Assembly (NCBI RefSeq): GCF_041734735.1 | Contig: NC_134891.1 | Location: 15,220,244-15,284,243 of the forward strand | DNA: 64,000 nt | Direction of reading: 5' to 3' | Origin: Babylonia areolata | Lineage: Eukaryota > Mollusca > Gastropoda > Neogastropoda > Buccinidae | Shown: positions 22,141 to 36,320 of the stretch, in pieces | Numbering within the stretch: position 1 is the first letter of the stretch | How the letters are laid out: each line of letters opens with the position of its first letter | Program-made: the position numbers and the translations under genes | Notes under the pieces: model-generated | Told to the model about the DNA's origin: nothing | The model's database searches: none | Seen by the model: the letters and a program-made list of their open reading frames with translations, nothing else

Positions 22141-22238
22141 AAGAAGTTGAGGCCCACACTGAATAAGTGCTACACCTACCTGAACCAAACGAGCCGCAGT
22201 TTTGCTGCTGTCATACAGGCTCTGGATGGAGATCTGAG
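22141..22238 (+). CDS. FDFT1: FDFT1 exon A (second coding exon)
   Basis: Encodes [20 protein letters not shown] and [12 protein letters not shown], then the first two bases of an Arg codon, before donor GTATGG. It corresponds to human residues of the [19 protein letters not shown] region. It starts in phase 0 after TTACAG, so one more coding exon must lie upstream. Confidence 0.95.
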
Positions 22239-25200
22239 GTATGGAGGAATTGTATATTGTGTATGTAGTATATAATACGTGCAGAAGTAAATGTTTTGTT
22301 TTTTATCTGTTCGTTTGGAAAGTGACCCTCAGATTCAGAGAAGATTGAGCATGTATTTTGAAAAGGTCAGATTGTTAATAAATATTTTTGTTTTTGTTTT
22401 TCGTTTGTTTAGTTAATGATTTGGGTGGGGTTTTTAGTATGAACGAAGATGATTATGGAGTGAGTTGAAGAAAGTTTTTGTCTTGCTTTTTGTTTGTGTA
22501 CCACTTTGTATGAGTGAAGGATGGGTGTTTTGTCATTGTTAACTGTATTGTTCATTTTGTGCGTTGTTACATTTGTCTGGTCGTGACATGCATGAACATG
22601 GGTTTAAATTTTGGAGGGGGTTGGGGGCATTTCTTGCTGTTTATAAACATTTGTTGCCTTTTTTTTGCGCAGAAATTGCTGATTTTGAATAAAGATTTTG
22701 TATGTGGGTTGACCTCAGTTGTTTGGTTTTAGTATGTCTTTAATCGGAAACCATGAAATACAAATCATCACAATTATGTCAGTCAGATCGGCAACAAATC
22801 GAGAGTTTATTGTGCGTTCAAACATGCACAGAATTCATTCATGTGATGAATGGTGAGCCAGCTAATCATTTCGGTGTTTTGTTTTATATGTTTGCTTCTT
22901 TGTTACTTTTGCCAATCAGGAATGCGTAAAGGTTTTATACATGAGTTGGAATTGTTCTTTGTTGTTATGTTGTTTGCAGTATTGTTATTGATTGTTACGA
23001 TTGTTTGTGTTTCTGTTAATGTAAATGCAGATTGTATGGGAATGATAGGTGTTTGTTGTGGGTTGGTGGTATAGTTGATTGTTTTGCTTGTTGTTACTTA
23101 TTTGGTTCTTGAGCTTAGGCACAATATGAAAAAGTGAATGTGGCTAAAAGTGGATAGCTGTTTGTTTGAGTGGTTGGTCAGGTTTACTAGTTTATTATGT
23201 TGCTTTTGACAAAAGCTGAGATGTGACTGAAGATCATGTACTTGAGCAGGAGAAAGTCAGCTGTGTATTTTGTCTGTTTATTGCTTTCTTTGCCAGTTTG
23301 TTGTTTTTATATGTTAACCATTTGGATTGTGAGGTCAGATGTGCAGGGCGAGATTGCACATACGATGGAGAAAGACTGCGAAAAGTTGGGGGTGGGGGGG
23401 GTGGGGGGGGTTGTGTGTGTGTGTGGGTTTTTTTTTTATCCCCCTTGGGGATGCCAGGGTCTCTTACATTATAAAAAGTATTCCCAGCTTAATGGAAACC
23501 CTGTGCTATATTTTTCCAAATTTCCAGTTTTCCCGTATTATTAACGGTTGATTTCGTTGAGGCCATTTCCGAGATTCCGAAAACACTATATTACCGCATC
23601 CCAGTTGCAGTAGCGTTGGCGATGCTTAGTAAGAATACTGTGTGACCTCGTTTTTCTTGTTCGCAATTAAATGGAAAGAAATACGAATTCTGGACAGAAT
23701 ATACAATGACACAGACTACATCTTCGACGTGTTTACTGCATATGAATCTTTTAAAGTGGATTCTTGTTTTTTTTAACTAGAATGAACATGAAAGAGAAAT
23801 TGAATCCACCGTATCGTACTTTCCCGGCGAGTGTAACTAAAACTTGTACATATATCTAGATCCAGAGAAAACGGCTGAATGTTGCAGTGTGATTGCGGCG
23901 ATGGCAACGTCTCCTTCACCACGGACTTTTAAAGAATTCTTAAATGCCCAAGATACACCAAAATAATGTGATTTAAACAGCGTTATGACTTCAAATACCG
24001 CAATCGATTTATCGCCCTTAAACGTCATTCATGGATCCGCAACAATGCAGTGACTAAGACCATTTCTTCCCACACGAACATGCGGGGTTCGAATCTGCGC
24101 TCAGGCCTTTTTTTATTTTTATTTTTTAATTTTTTTAACAAATACAGTGCACATTTTAACGATTAAATTCATTGAATTTGTTTTTTAAACGTGTTTCACA
24201 AGTGATTCTTGAAGGCCTTGCCTCTCTTGTTTCTATAATCATCTGGTGAAAAATTTACATCAAGTGCATGTCCTAGGTTTATATAAATGAATATGACATT
24301 ACTTATACTTTATTATATTTTCAAGGTGTTTCTTTCCCCTCAGATTCGACAGGATCAATGTTTACAGTTTTTCAGCCTCAGTATGGCCTTGTTTGGTTGG
24401 CTGAGCGATAAAAAATTTTTTAAGGTAGATAGATGAATAATAATTTTTAGCTTATAGTAACTAATTCCTGTCGTATCTTCAGAGCATTAAATACTCACAC
24501 ATACAGTTTGCGAATACTGCAGAGCTATTCTTCAGCAAGTAAACATGTGATTGACTTTTGGAATTCAGTTATTTTTGCCTTAAGTTATTGTAATGGAGGT
24601 AATTGTTTACAAAACTGATGATGATCTTCAACTTATACCACATTACACCGTTAACATGTGTGATTTAAACTACATTTGAATGTTCTCCTGAAAACTGTCC
24701 ATTTTGGGGGAGCAAACCAAGCCGTCATTTTATCAAGCAGTTGCATTTAGAATAGATAATAAGAATTAGCCCATAAGATTGCCATGCATAGCCTTCAGTC
24801 CTGGTTGCTGAATGGTTTGGTGAAAAAAAGAAGTAAGAATGGAGATTGTCGTGGAAAGGGTGAGGGAGAAGGGTGCGGGAGAAGTAGTTTGTGGGGTCGG
24901 TGGGTATCACCCATATTAATATCTGCTGGATACATAATGTTGAATATACACCAACTGTTTCGACTTCACAGAAATGCCATCTGCATTTTCTACTTGGTGC
25001 TGAGAGCTCTGGACACAGTGGAAGATGACATGACAATTCCCAACGACATCAAAATTCCCATGCTGAAGTCTTTCTACAGAAATCTGCAGGACAAAACGTG
25101 GTGCTTCAATCACAGCAAAGAAAAGGATAGGATTGTTCTGGAAGATTTTCCGACAGTAAGTATACATAGTAATGGTGAAAAGTACCCCCGAAAATGGAGT

Positions 25201-25310
25201 ATGGCTGCCAACAAGGGGTAAAAACGGTCATACACGTAAAAGCCCACTCGTGTACATACGAGTGAACGTGGGAGTTGCAGCCCACTATGAACGAAGAGGA
25301 TAATGAAAAG

Positions 25311-25399
<89 letters not shown>

Positions 25400-25527
25400 T
25401 TATGTGAGAAACAGTTTGTCTTTTTACACTTAGTCATTGGAAACTGGGATGTGAGAGAGACATGGTTATGTGTGAAATCATTTTTCCCTCTTAAAATAAT
25501 GTTATGAATCGTTCATTAGGTACGAAG

Positions 25528-25582
<55 letters not shown>

Positions 25583-25639
25583 GAATAGAATACAAGGCTG
25601 TTCCGTGTTCGTTAGCAGAACAGCTGTAGTGCTGCGTCA

Positions 25640-25720
<81 letters not shown>

Positions 25721-28700
25721 GGGGAATAAGAGAGGTCATTTTCGCCCATGATTACTCCATAATAGAGACAGGTCTGTCCCCCAAAGCGGAGTATGGCTAG
25801 ACGGGCTACAAATGGTCCACACACGTAAAAACCCACACGCGTGAACGTGGCAGCTGAAGCCCACAAAAGCGGAAGAAGAAGAGACAGGTATATGGCTGTT
25901 GCTCTATGTCGTAACATTACCGTCATTCAGAAGATGTAACGATACATCCACTACATTTTCAACAGAGCGATTGTAGAGGACTATTTTGTGGTCTGTCTCG
26001 GAATGGGGAATAAGCATTAATGCCACCGTCAGCCATTTTTCATTATCGTCCTGTAGGATTCTTAACCATTCTGTTTCAGTGCATGTGTCTGTGTGTGTGT
26101 GTGTGTGTGCGCGCGCAATGACGGGCTGGTAAATCGTACCATCTGCCCAATATTTCATCCTTTGCAATATCAAAATTACACTCTGCAAAAGTTTTTACTG
26201 CTATGTTGCAGTTTCCGTTAATTCGCACCACATTTCTCATAGTGAAATTAAAAGCAAAGGTCACACGGAATTCTAAGCATGCAAGACAAAACTACACTGA
26301 AAGAGCATAGGCCTACACATTTTTCTCTGCAATGTTTCCGCCACTTTGTGATGTCCGCGGCGCAAAAGAAGTTAACAACCCAAGGAATGATCAGTCTACA
26401 TACATTCAGATTCGTCGAAAACAGCCAAAGAAGGAAATTTCTAATCCTTTAACCTATAACCCTACCACAGCACATTCACTCATGTATATTGACGCAAACA
26501 TGTTAACACAACACACACACACACTTTCATTTATCGTTAACTTAGTTTTATGTGTGTGATATGTGTGACTGCGTATGTGTCTTTTATTAACCTCGTTAAG
26601 GTTTAAGCTTAATATCTTAAAGTGTATTTCAGGTCAGGGACATAGCCCTTGCTACTGGTACCGTGTAACCCAGTACTACCCGCCGCATGTGAAGTCTCCC
26701 AACGACGGACCAGGCGGAGGAGGAAACCTTTCCCAACGGCTGTGAAGACGGAAGAGGATGACCAAAGGGCAGGGGGAGGTCTTATCCTTGGCTGGAAGTC
26801 CCCGTAGGAGACGGAGCTCCGACGAAAAAACCTGCACCTGCCGAGGCCGTCCTACACGTGGCAGTATCTGCACCTGTGGGACTGTGAGCGTCGGTAGGCG
26901 AGAGAGTGGGGAAGGGACTGCACAACTCCTCCTCACTAAAAAAAAGTCACCTGTGCTGGTCAGGCAACCAGGCTAATGTCGGAACGACGAGCTAGCCCTT
27001 CAACACCCAGCTTTCCCAAGCCCTGCGGCAATGGAGAAGTGGTAACGGGGACAGGCAGAGGATGCTGCTGGCAGTTCCTTGTCACGACTCTGCACGCAGG
27101 CGGCTGTGGGGTGATGGTTGTCCGCCGTAGACTGGGGCAGATGCGGCACCCGTATCCTCCCACAGTGTCAGAGCAGCCCTTTTCAGGGACAGCACTGCTC
27201 ACTCCACATGGGGAAGGGGAGATAAAAGGATCCCCAAACAAAGCCTGCCTCACCTAGTACCTAGTAGGAAACCACACCTACTTGGACATCCAACAATAGC
27301 AGTCGAAAACAACAGAAGAAAAGAACTAGGAGCCATGCCCTGACTCTGGGTGCCTGGAATGTTCGCATCCTCTTAGAGACGACAGACCAGAAAGACGCAC
27401 AGCGCTCATTGCTAGAATGCTTGATCGCTACCAGGTGGACATAGCAGCCCTGAGAGAAACCAGGTTTGCCGGTGAAACCCAGCAGGAGGAAGTTGGAGGG
27501 GGCTACACCTTCTACTGCATTGGGAAGCCAGATGGCACCCCAAGAACCTCAGGCGTGGGCTTTGCCATACGAACCAAACTTGCACGACAGCTTGACAGCC
27601 TTCCACGTGGGATAAACGACAGGCTGATGACCCTGCGTCTGAAGCTGTCCAATGATCGCTTCGCCACAGTCATCAGCTGCTATGCCCCGACGAAGACCAA
27701 CCCTGATGACATCAAAGAAGCTTTCTACGTGGAGTTGAGCCGCACCATTTCAGCGGTAGACAGAAAGGACAGGCTGATCATCCTTGGGGATTTCAGTGCC
27801 CGCGTCGGCATGGACTTCTCCTCGTGGCCAAAAGTCCTAGGACAGCACAGCACTGGCAAGTGCAACTCCAATGGACTGCTTTTGCCCTCGCTCTGTGCGC
27901 AGCATGGACTGACCATCACCAACACCCTCTTCCAACAAGTGGACAAGTACAAGAACACATGGATGCACCCCTGCTCCAAGCAATGGCACATGCTGGACTA
28001 TGTGATTGTCCGGCAGAGGGACAGAAGTGATGTTTCTATTACACGCTGCATGAGAGGAGCAGTCTGTTGGTCGGACCATCTCCTGGTACGCACCAAGATG
28101 AACATACTTGCACGCAAGCTCCAAGCAGCCAGGCAGAAACCCCCTAGGAAGCTGAACATCCACCACCTCCCTATCACCAAGGACGTGCTGGAGCAGCAAA
28201 TCCAAGTAGCTCTCCAAGAAATTCCTGCATCGACTGATGTAGAAGGGGTATGGAGCACCTTTAGAGATGCTGTGTACACAGCAGCAGCTGACACACTCGC
28301 CTTTGTACAGAGGAGCCACAAAGACTGGTTTGATGAGAACGACTGAACCTCTGCATATACGGCATCAGGATCACATTTCCGATAAAGACTGCCAGAGGAA
28401 GGAGAACCAGTTCTTGCAAACCAAGCAACTCGTACAGAAGAGGCTGCGTGAGATGAAGAACACCTGGTGGGAGAGAAAGTCCGAAGAGCTTCAGTCTGCT
28501 GCTGATGCTCACGACATGAAGACCTTCCATGATGGTCTCCGAGCTGTCTATGGGCCGAGAGTCACAGGATCAACCCCTGTCTGAGCCTTGGACCAGACCA
28601 CCCTCCTGACAGGCAAGAAAGACATCCTTGCCCGCTGGGCAGAGCACTTCAACACCCTCCTCAACAGGGACTCGTCCGTATCTGACGAGGCAATTGCAGC

Positions 28701-30640
28701 CCTCCCACAGCCACCAGTCAATGACTCGCTAGCTGCCCCTCCCACCAAGGTCGAGACCCAGAAGGCCCTGAAGCTGACAATGTCAGGAAAAGCACCAGGA
28801 GCGGATGGAATCCAGGCTGACATCTACAAGTATAGAGGCGAGGTGCTGACAGACAAGCTGACCGCCCTGTTCCAATCTATCTGGGAGAGAGAGGAGGTCC
28901 CCCAGGATTTCAAGGATGCTTCTATTGTCCACATTTACAAACGGAAGGGAGACAAAATATCCTGCGATAACCACCGTGGAATCTCTCTCCTCTGCATTGC
29001 TGGCAAGATCTTCGCTCGCATCATACTGAACAGACTGGTTGACCATGTCTCCAACACAGTCATCCCTGGAGCACAGTGTGGCTTCCACTCAGGCAGGGGA
29101 ACATGTGACATGGTGTTTGCCGTACGCCAGATGCAAGAGAAGTGCCGTGAGCAGAACAAGGAGATCCACATGGTCTTTGTAGACCTGACTAAGGCCTTCG
29201 ACACGATGAACCGCCATGGTCTGTGGAAGATCCTCCTAAAGTTCGGCTGCCCAGAGAGCCTAATCCGGCTGATTGCGTTTTTCCACGATGGCATGCAAAA
29301 AGAGTACAGGAAAATAGTGACATGTCGGATCCGTTCCCTGTGGTAAATGGAGTGAAGCAGGGCTGCGTCCTGGCACCCACAGTGTTCTCCATTCTCTTCT
29401 CTGCCATGCTGATTGACGCCTTCCAAGACTGTGACCGGGGCATCTACATTCAGTCTCGCACAGATGGCAAACTTTTCAACTTGCGGCGACTCCACGCCAG
29501 GTCCAGGGTGTTTGAGGCACTGATGAGAGAGTTCCTCTTCGCTGATGACTGCGCGCTTGCTACACACACCCATGAGGACATGCAGTTCATTATGGACAGG
29601 TTCTCAACCCCCTGCAGACTCTTTGGACTCACCATCAGCCTCAGCAAGACCGAGTCCATGTACCAACCAGCTAGCTCACAGAACGCCAGTGCCTCCCCCC
29701 ACCTGCAATCAAGATCAGTGACACAGAGATCAAGTCAGTCGACAAGTTTTGCTACCTGGGCAGCACCCTATGCAGCAACGGAGCCCTTGATGCAGAAGTG
29801 ACGCTGCGCATCGCCAAGGCAAGCTCCGCCTTTGGCAGACTCAACAACAGGCTGTGGAAAAACAAAGGCATCAGGCTCAGCACCAAAATCAAAACCTACA
29901 GAGCTGTTGTGCTGACCACCTTGTTGTACTGCTGTGAAACATGGACGACGTATCACTGTCACATTCAACAACTTGAGCAGTTTCATCAGAGATGTCTACG
30001 AAAGATCCTCGGCATAAAGTGGCAAGACAGAGTCTCCAACCTCCAGGTTCTAGAGAGGAGCGGCCTGCCCAGTATCGACAGCCTGCTGATCCAGTGCCAG
30101 CTACGCTGGACAGGACACGTTGTCCGCATGACAGACAGCAGGATCCCGAAGATGCTTTTGTATGACCAGCTGAAGGAAGACCACCGTGAACTTGGAAGAC
30201 CTGGAAGTGCTTCAAGGACACCTTGAAGACAACCTCAAAGCCTGTGACATAGACATCACTTCCTGGGAAACTGATGCCCTTGACCGCTCTCGCTGGAGGA
30301 TGCTGTGCTCTAGTGGCATAAAGACGTTTGAAAACAAGAGAACGCTGGCCATTAAGGAGAAGCGTGAGCGAAGGAAGCAGGGCTCAACTTCTGGACACGT
30401 TTTCCCTTGCAACACCTGTGGGAAGTGCTGCGCATCCAGAATCGGCCTCTTCTCCCATATGAGGACACACACCGACAGATAAGCCTGCCTGCCTACTCAT
30501 CCGTCGGACCGACGGGAGACTCCATCATCATCAAGGTTTAAGGTCGCGCGCGCACGCACGCACGCACACTAACACACACACACATACATTATCGCACATA
30601 CACACCCACACTATCACATACCTCTTAATTCAGTTGTGTG

Positions 30641-30693
<53 letters not shown>

Positions 30694-33600
30694 ACCAAAC
30701 AAAACTTAACATTGTAACATAGATTACAGGTTACAAAACACTTTATTATCTCAACAAGAGAAATTCATTTGTGGTGTAAAACACATGAACAATAAATGGA
30801 AATCACAATCATTCAACATGTACACATAAAAGACATAAAATGTTTAGATGGCAATCCACGTGTACAATAAATAATCACAGTAGGTAACAACACAACAGAA
30901 ACCTTTACTGGGTAACTTAGAGCAAATCATACATACATACATCATCACAGCCATTCATGTGCAATACAAAATCAGTTAAAGGATATGAATAAAATAGGCA
31001 TGAAATAGCATACTAAAAGTATGCATAAGACATAAAAAGATGATAACAATGCAATTCAAATATACTTTGATTTAAGCTGTCACATTCCACACTCTGGCAT
31101 ATATTTTATTTATTTATATATATATTTTTTTATCACGGATCTGATTATCAATTATTGTTGTTTAATAGCTGAATTGAGGTTGTTATAAAGCTGCATTTTG
31201 GTTCTGATTGTTTTAAATTTTGGAACACAGAAACATTTGCCTGAAGGTAAGAGTTGGTAATAATTTGCAAGCGAATGGCTGCTGTCACTTAAAATGCATT
31301 TGGCTTTCTGTCGTACTCTGACATTGCACAGTTTGCTTAAGCTATCCAGTCTCACTCCCACGACTGCACACATTCACAGTCTTGTTCAGTGTATTCTTAT
31401 TCTTCACAGTTAGACCACCATACCAGCATATAAAAGAAAAGTTAAAACAGATTCAATAAAACATATATAAAACCCTTGAAGTACTTTCGAATTTACTCTG
31501 ATGTTTCTGAGTTTCTGCAGACAATAGATGCGAGACTGGCAACATAAGTGTGTCCTCTGGCAAAATTCTCAAGAAGAAATCCACTCTGATACACAACTAT
31601 ATACGCATGCACTCAAGGGCTGACTAGCGCTGTGGGTTATGCTGCTGGTCAGGTATCAGCATTGCAGATGTGTCGCGTGTTTGTCCAAGCGCAGTGACGC
31701 CTCCTGAAGAAACTGAAACTCATATATATTTTGTGTATGTATGTAGTAGAGTGAAACTGAGAGACTATTGAAGAGAGAAATGCAAAAGAAAAATAAGAAA
31801 CTAGTAATGAAGAATAACACAAATAAATAAAAATAGTTATTGATAAATTATTACTATATTTTATAAATGTGCATAGCTTCATATTGTTAGAATGCACAAT
31901 TCAAGTTTTTGCAAAACAGATGACGTATTTGGAATAGAGTTAGGCTACTTCCCTTGATCTTTTTTTTTTTTTTTTTTTTGAAGAGTTCACTGATGCTGTG
32001 TTCGGTGAGCCAGATGACAGTTGTGCAAGTTGCTCAGCTTGTAATATACACTGTCACTGTGTAAAGCCTTTGAGCACACTGCTTAGGTGGGTGTTTCTTC
32101 ATATTTTTTTTAAAGTATCTTTTTACATATGTACATGTTTAGTTATTTTTGGAAGTTTTATATTTTAGATTTGTACAAGGCTGAACAGACGCCATTGTTG
32201 AGCATGTTATCTATAACATTTCTTTCTTTCAGTTCTTAGTGAACTGGCTTAGTGCATGGTGCTGAATGAATTACTAGTAGTGTGACCATCTGTTAGGATT
32301 ATTGTACATTGAATCAAATGGTCTGTCGATAACTAAGCCATTTGAGGATTACTGTTGTTTTTCAAAGATAACGTTTCCCAAGCATGAAGGGGAGAGATTC
32401 TGCTGACGCGGTTTTGGTGTTCTTCCGCTTGTTGGGGATGGGAAACACCTCTTGGGGAGTTGTTTTCAGGAATATTGTTGTTGAAACTTGAATTGTGCAT
32501 TCTAACAATATGAAGCTATGCACATTTATAAAACACAGTAATTATTAATAACTTTTTATTTATGTTATTCTTCATTACTAGATCTAGTTTCTTATTTTTT
32601 CTTTTATATTTTTCTCTTCAGTAGTCTCTCAGTTTCACTCTGCTACATGTATGTGCGTTGATTTGTACACACAGACTCAGGATAATGAATTAAGCTGCAT
32701 GACTTCATAACTGAACCATCAAGCAAATATTAAAGGCAATATTAACATTTTTACCCGTCTACTCTTCGATGTTGAAGTCAGAAATAAAATCTACCCAAAT
32801 GGGTATACCTGTTTCTGATGAACTTGTCCACCATCTCTGGTTTGACATTCTTATATTCTAATTAACATTTTTACCCGTCTGCAGTACAAAACATACGTGA
32901 AAAACTCCAAAATGGGTAAAAATGTTTATTGTGTATATATAAGTTTGTCGACTATAGTAGAGGATTTTAAAATGAACTTGTCCAGATTAGAAAAGTGTCT
33001 AAAAAGGGATGCTTTTTGGGGCATTCCATGCACCTAGCAAGGGGCTTGGAATAGAAGGGGGGACACGCAAAGTGAAAGAAAAAATTGGACAGACGGGTAA
33101 TTTCGAATTTACCCGTCTGTGGTACAAAACATACATGAAAACGAGTAAGACGGGAGTGTGTATGTATACACAAGTTTGTGTCAGTTCTCGTAATGAAACT
33201 TGTCTCAATTCTAAACCCCGGTATGTCTTTGTGGGGCACTCCATACATCAAGCAATGGGCTTGAAATAAAAACGTGAATTTCGCAAAGTGAAAGAAAAAT
33301 TCATAAAGAAATCGGGAACCTTGTCGCTGTCGATCTCCAGGAGCGGACATGTGCGAACGGGACGTATAAGGCAGTTTGATCGAAAGCGGTCAGTGTACGT
33401 AATCACCAGGTTATTTACAGTGAAGACGGAATGAACTGTATCATGCTTCGCGAGAGGATGAAAATCAGAGTGGGAGATAAGACAATAGGTTCCGATCCTA
33501 ACATGAACAACTGAGTGCTTACGGAGAGGATGTATAATATGTTTATGTCCCAGGTTTGATAACGGGTGCATGACTGGAGCCACTGTTTTGACAGAATGAA

Positions 33601-34944
33601 CTGCAGTTTTACAGGAACACTTGTTTGGCAGTTGATGTGTTACTGGGGCCACCGTTTATGATGGAATGAACTGGAACGTTTATGGGACAGACTTGGCAAC
33701 ATGTTACCCAATGGGTGCTCCGGTCAGAGAAGCAACTCCACAGCAGGGTTCCTGTCCTGTGTCATCATGACAGCACGGCACTGACCGGGTACATGTGGAG
33801 ATCGCACACCATTCCCTGTATTGCAGTGCTCAAATGCGTTGCACAGAGGACTTCACATTAAAAATGAGTGGGACTGGTTGAACCTTCCTAAACAACATGC
33901 TGTGCAGAAGAGTCACATACCGAAATAGGAAAATGCATTTTAATGGCCGAGTCCGTGTCCGTGCTGAACTTGAACCGATTCAGTTAGACAGCTGGATGTC
34001 GCTTTCTCGTGATGCTTGTGCTGGCTGTGAATGTTAAAGTCAGCGATTTCGTGTGCGTGTGTGTGTGCGTGTGTGCATGTGTGTGTGTGTTGAGAACTTC
34101 ATTCCATTCATTTCCCGTGGTGTGTGTTAGGAAGCTTGTTTCTTTGACAGCATGCGTCACATGTGTGTGCTGTGCCCTGTGTTGCATGTCAGTGTGCTCC
34201 TGACCTTCTGTGGAAAACTGAGGACGAGACATAAAATATTTAGCTCCACAGATGGCCATTCTTTCCATACGCTCACAGTTGTTAATGTTACGTTCTGAAC
34301 CCATTGTTCAGTCCTCCACTCTGGTTTTCATCCTCGCGCGAAGCACGGTGCAGTTCATTCCGTCTTCACTTTAAGTGCAAGATTGTGCACAATGACCTCT
34401 TGCCTACGCCCCCTTTGTGCACATTCTGGCAGGTGGGACAGGTCATGCATGTACAATTACAACATTCCTTTAACATGTGTTTGTGTATACAGTGACAGCT
34501 TCATTCCGTGTTTGTGTGTCCGTATAGTTGCCGTGGCTCAGGCTGACTTCATTCCGTGACTTATGATGTTGTGCGTGCCAGTGTACACTCACAAGTTCAT
34601 TCCGTGATAGTGTGTGCCGGGCTGACTTCATTCCGGCCGGGATTGTGTGTGTATTGCTGACAACTGATTTCATTCCATAGTTTGGTGTGTGTACACTGAC
34701 AACTTCATTCCGTCAAAGTGTGTGTGGGGCTCCATGCAAAACATGTGGATTCATGTACCACATAGGTAAGTACAATCGCAAACCCTTGTGTCGTCGTACA
34801 CTTTCGTTTTCAGCCTCGCGCGAAAGACACCACACTTCATTCCATTTACAGTTTCGAAGAGCACAACTCAATACTGTGACCCCGAAAAGCATCCATTTTT
34901 AGACACCTCCATTTTAAAATCCTCTACTATAGTTGACAAACTTT

Positions 34945-34978
<34 letters not shown>

Positions 34979-36153
34979 ATTAACATTTTTACCCGTTTTG
35001 GAGTTTTTCACGTATGTTTTGTACTGCCGACGGGTAAAAATGTTAATTAAAATGTAAGAATGTCGAACCAGAGATGGTGGACAAGTTCGTCAGAAACAGG
35101 TATACCCATTTGGGTAGATTTTATTTCTGACTTCAACATCGAAGAGTAGACAGGTAAAAATGTTAATATTGCCTTATTAAACATCAGTTATTAAATATCA
35201 GTTGCACTGTCTTCGGTAATGTATATTTCACGTGTTGGCACCAGAAATATTGCTTCGCTTTTTCCATTACTTTGTGAACAATCCCAATAAGACTATTCCT
35301 TTTCTGCAGATCAGCCATGAATTCCGGGAGCTGAGGCCGGTGTTTCAAGAGGTGATCGCAGACATTTGCCGCAAGATGGGGTCAGGGATGACAGTCTTTT
35401 TGGACAGAGGGGTTGGGTCTTTGGAGGAGTGGGATGAGGTAGGTTTCATGACTGACTGGAATTCTCCATGACTGCTTCCAAATGCACACACATAAACACG
35501 TTAACAGTCAGTTTTAACAGATAACCAGTTAAACAATCAGCCTTCCAAAATCAAACAGTGAAGGAGACAAAGTGATACTAAATATTGTAGAGGTCATCTT
35601 TCATCTTTGTTGCATTTTTTCTTGTGATAATTTGGTATTGTCTTCAAACTGCATGTCAGGTCCATTTTTGTCTGATCATGTCACTCTTAACACTCCAGGG
35701 TGGAAACTGGAAGATCATCCCATTTGATAAGCTGATCGTGTAACTTTGTTTTCCAGCCAGACAGCATTGAAAGGCACTGCATTAAATCAATGGATGATTT
35801 AGTATTTATTGTAACTGTTACACAGAGCACAGAAAAGAAATGCTGACAAATTTCTTCATGATAAGCTCCACCTCATTTTCTTGGCCTCCTGCAAGAATAG
35901 CGCAGGATACTTGTTCCCTGTATATTGTTCATGTGCTGAGCGTGTCTTGTCGAGGCTCAAAAAAAAAGTAACATGATTGCAATAATATGAAAATAATTTT
36001 TTTACGAAGCTACATTTAAGGCTTGCTAAGGTTTGATGCATCAGCAGATGGAGAATTTTCATGCAATATCACAAAAGTGTTTACATTTGTCCACTCCTGA
36101 AGCTGAGCATCATTTTGAATGAGCACACACATGCACACGCACACACGCGCACG

Positions 36154-36204
<51 letters not shown>

Positions 36205-36273
36205 GCGAGTGTACATGCACATGGATAAATGCACATGAATTATGTGCGTGCATAATTACGTACATCAGCATGC

Positions 36274-36320
<47 letters not shown>

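Larger units (their letters stand above)
22239..24971 (+). other. FDFT1 intron A
   Basis: T- and GT-rich DNA with a G-rich tract at 23385-23412, and the left member of an unclassified repeat pair at 23525-24240 (listed separately). No coding sequence recognised. Confidence 0.85.
25156..35309 (+). other. FDFT1 intron B (10.2 kb, transposon-filled)
   Basis: Contains, in order, two SINE-B tails, CT/CA/GT/TA microsatellites, a broken C2H2-finger LINE, a CR1/Rex1 fragment, a SINE-A tail and two foldback elements. The stretch 25890-26597 holds no recognisable gene or repeat apart from a short GT run at 26089-26110. Confidence 0.85.

Noticed and set aside
24030-24105. tRNA gene
   Set aside because: A- and B-box-like sequences are present, but no cloverleaf with an acceptor stem could be folded, and the segment is embedded in a dispersed repeat.
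34499-34844. Regularly recurring 10-bp motif resembling a CRISPR-like repeat/spacer array
   Set aside because: Repeats are too short and degenerate, spacing is uneven, the genome is animal, and the motif is mirrored within a foldback element.
32734-35174. piggyBac-type MITE
   Set aside because: TTAA precedes the left terminus, but the base series after the right terminus is TATTAA, so the exact TTAA duplication required for piggyBac is absent.
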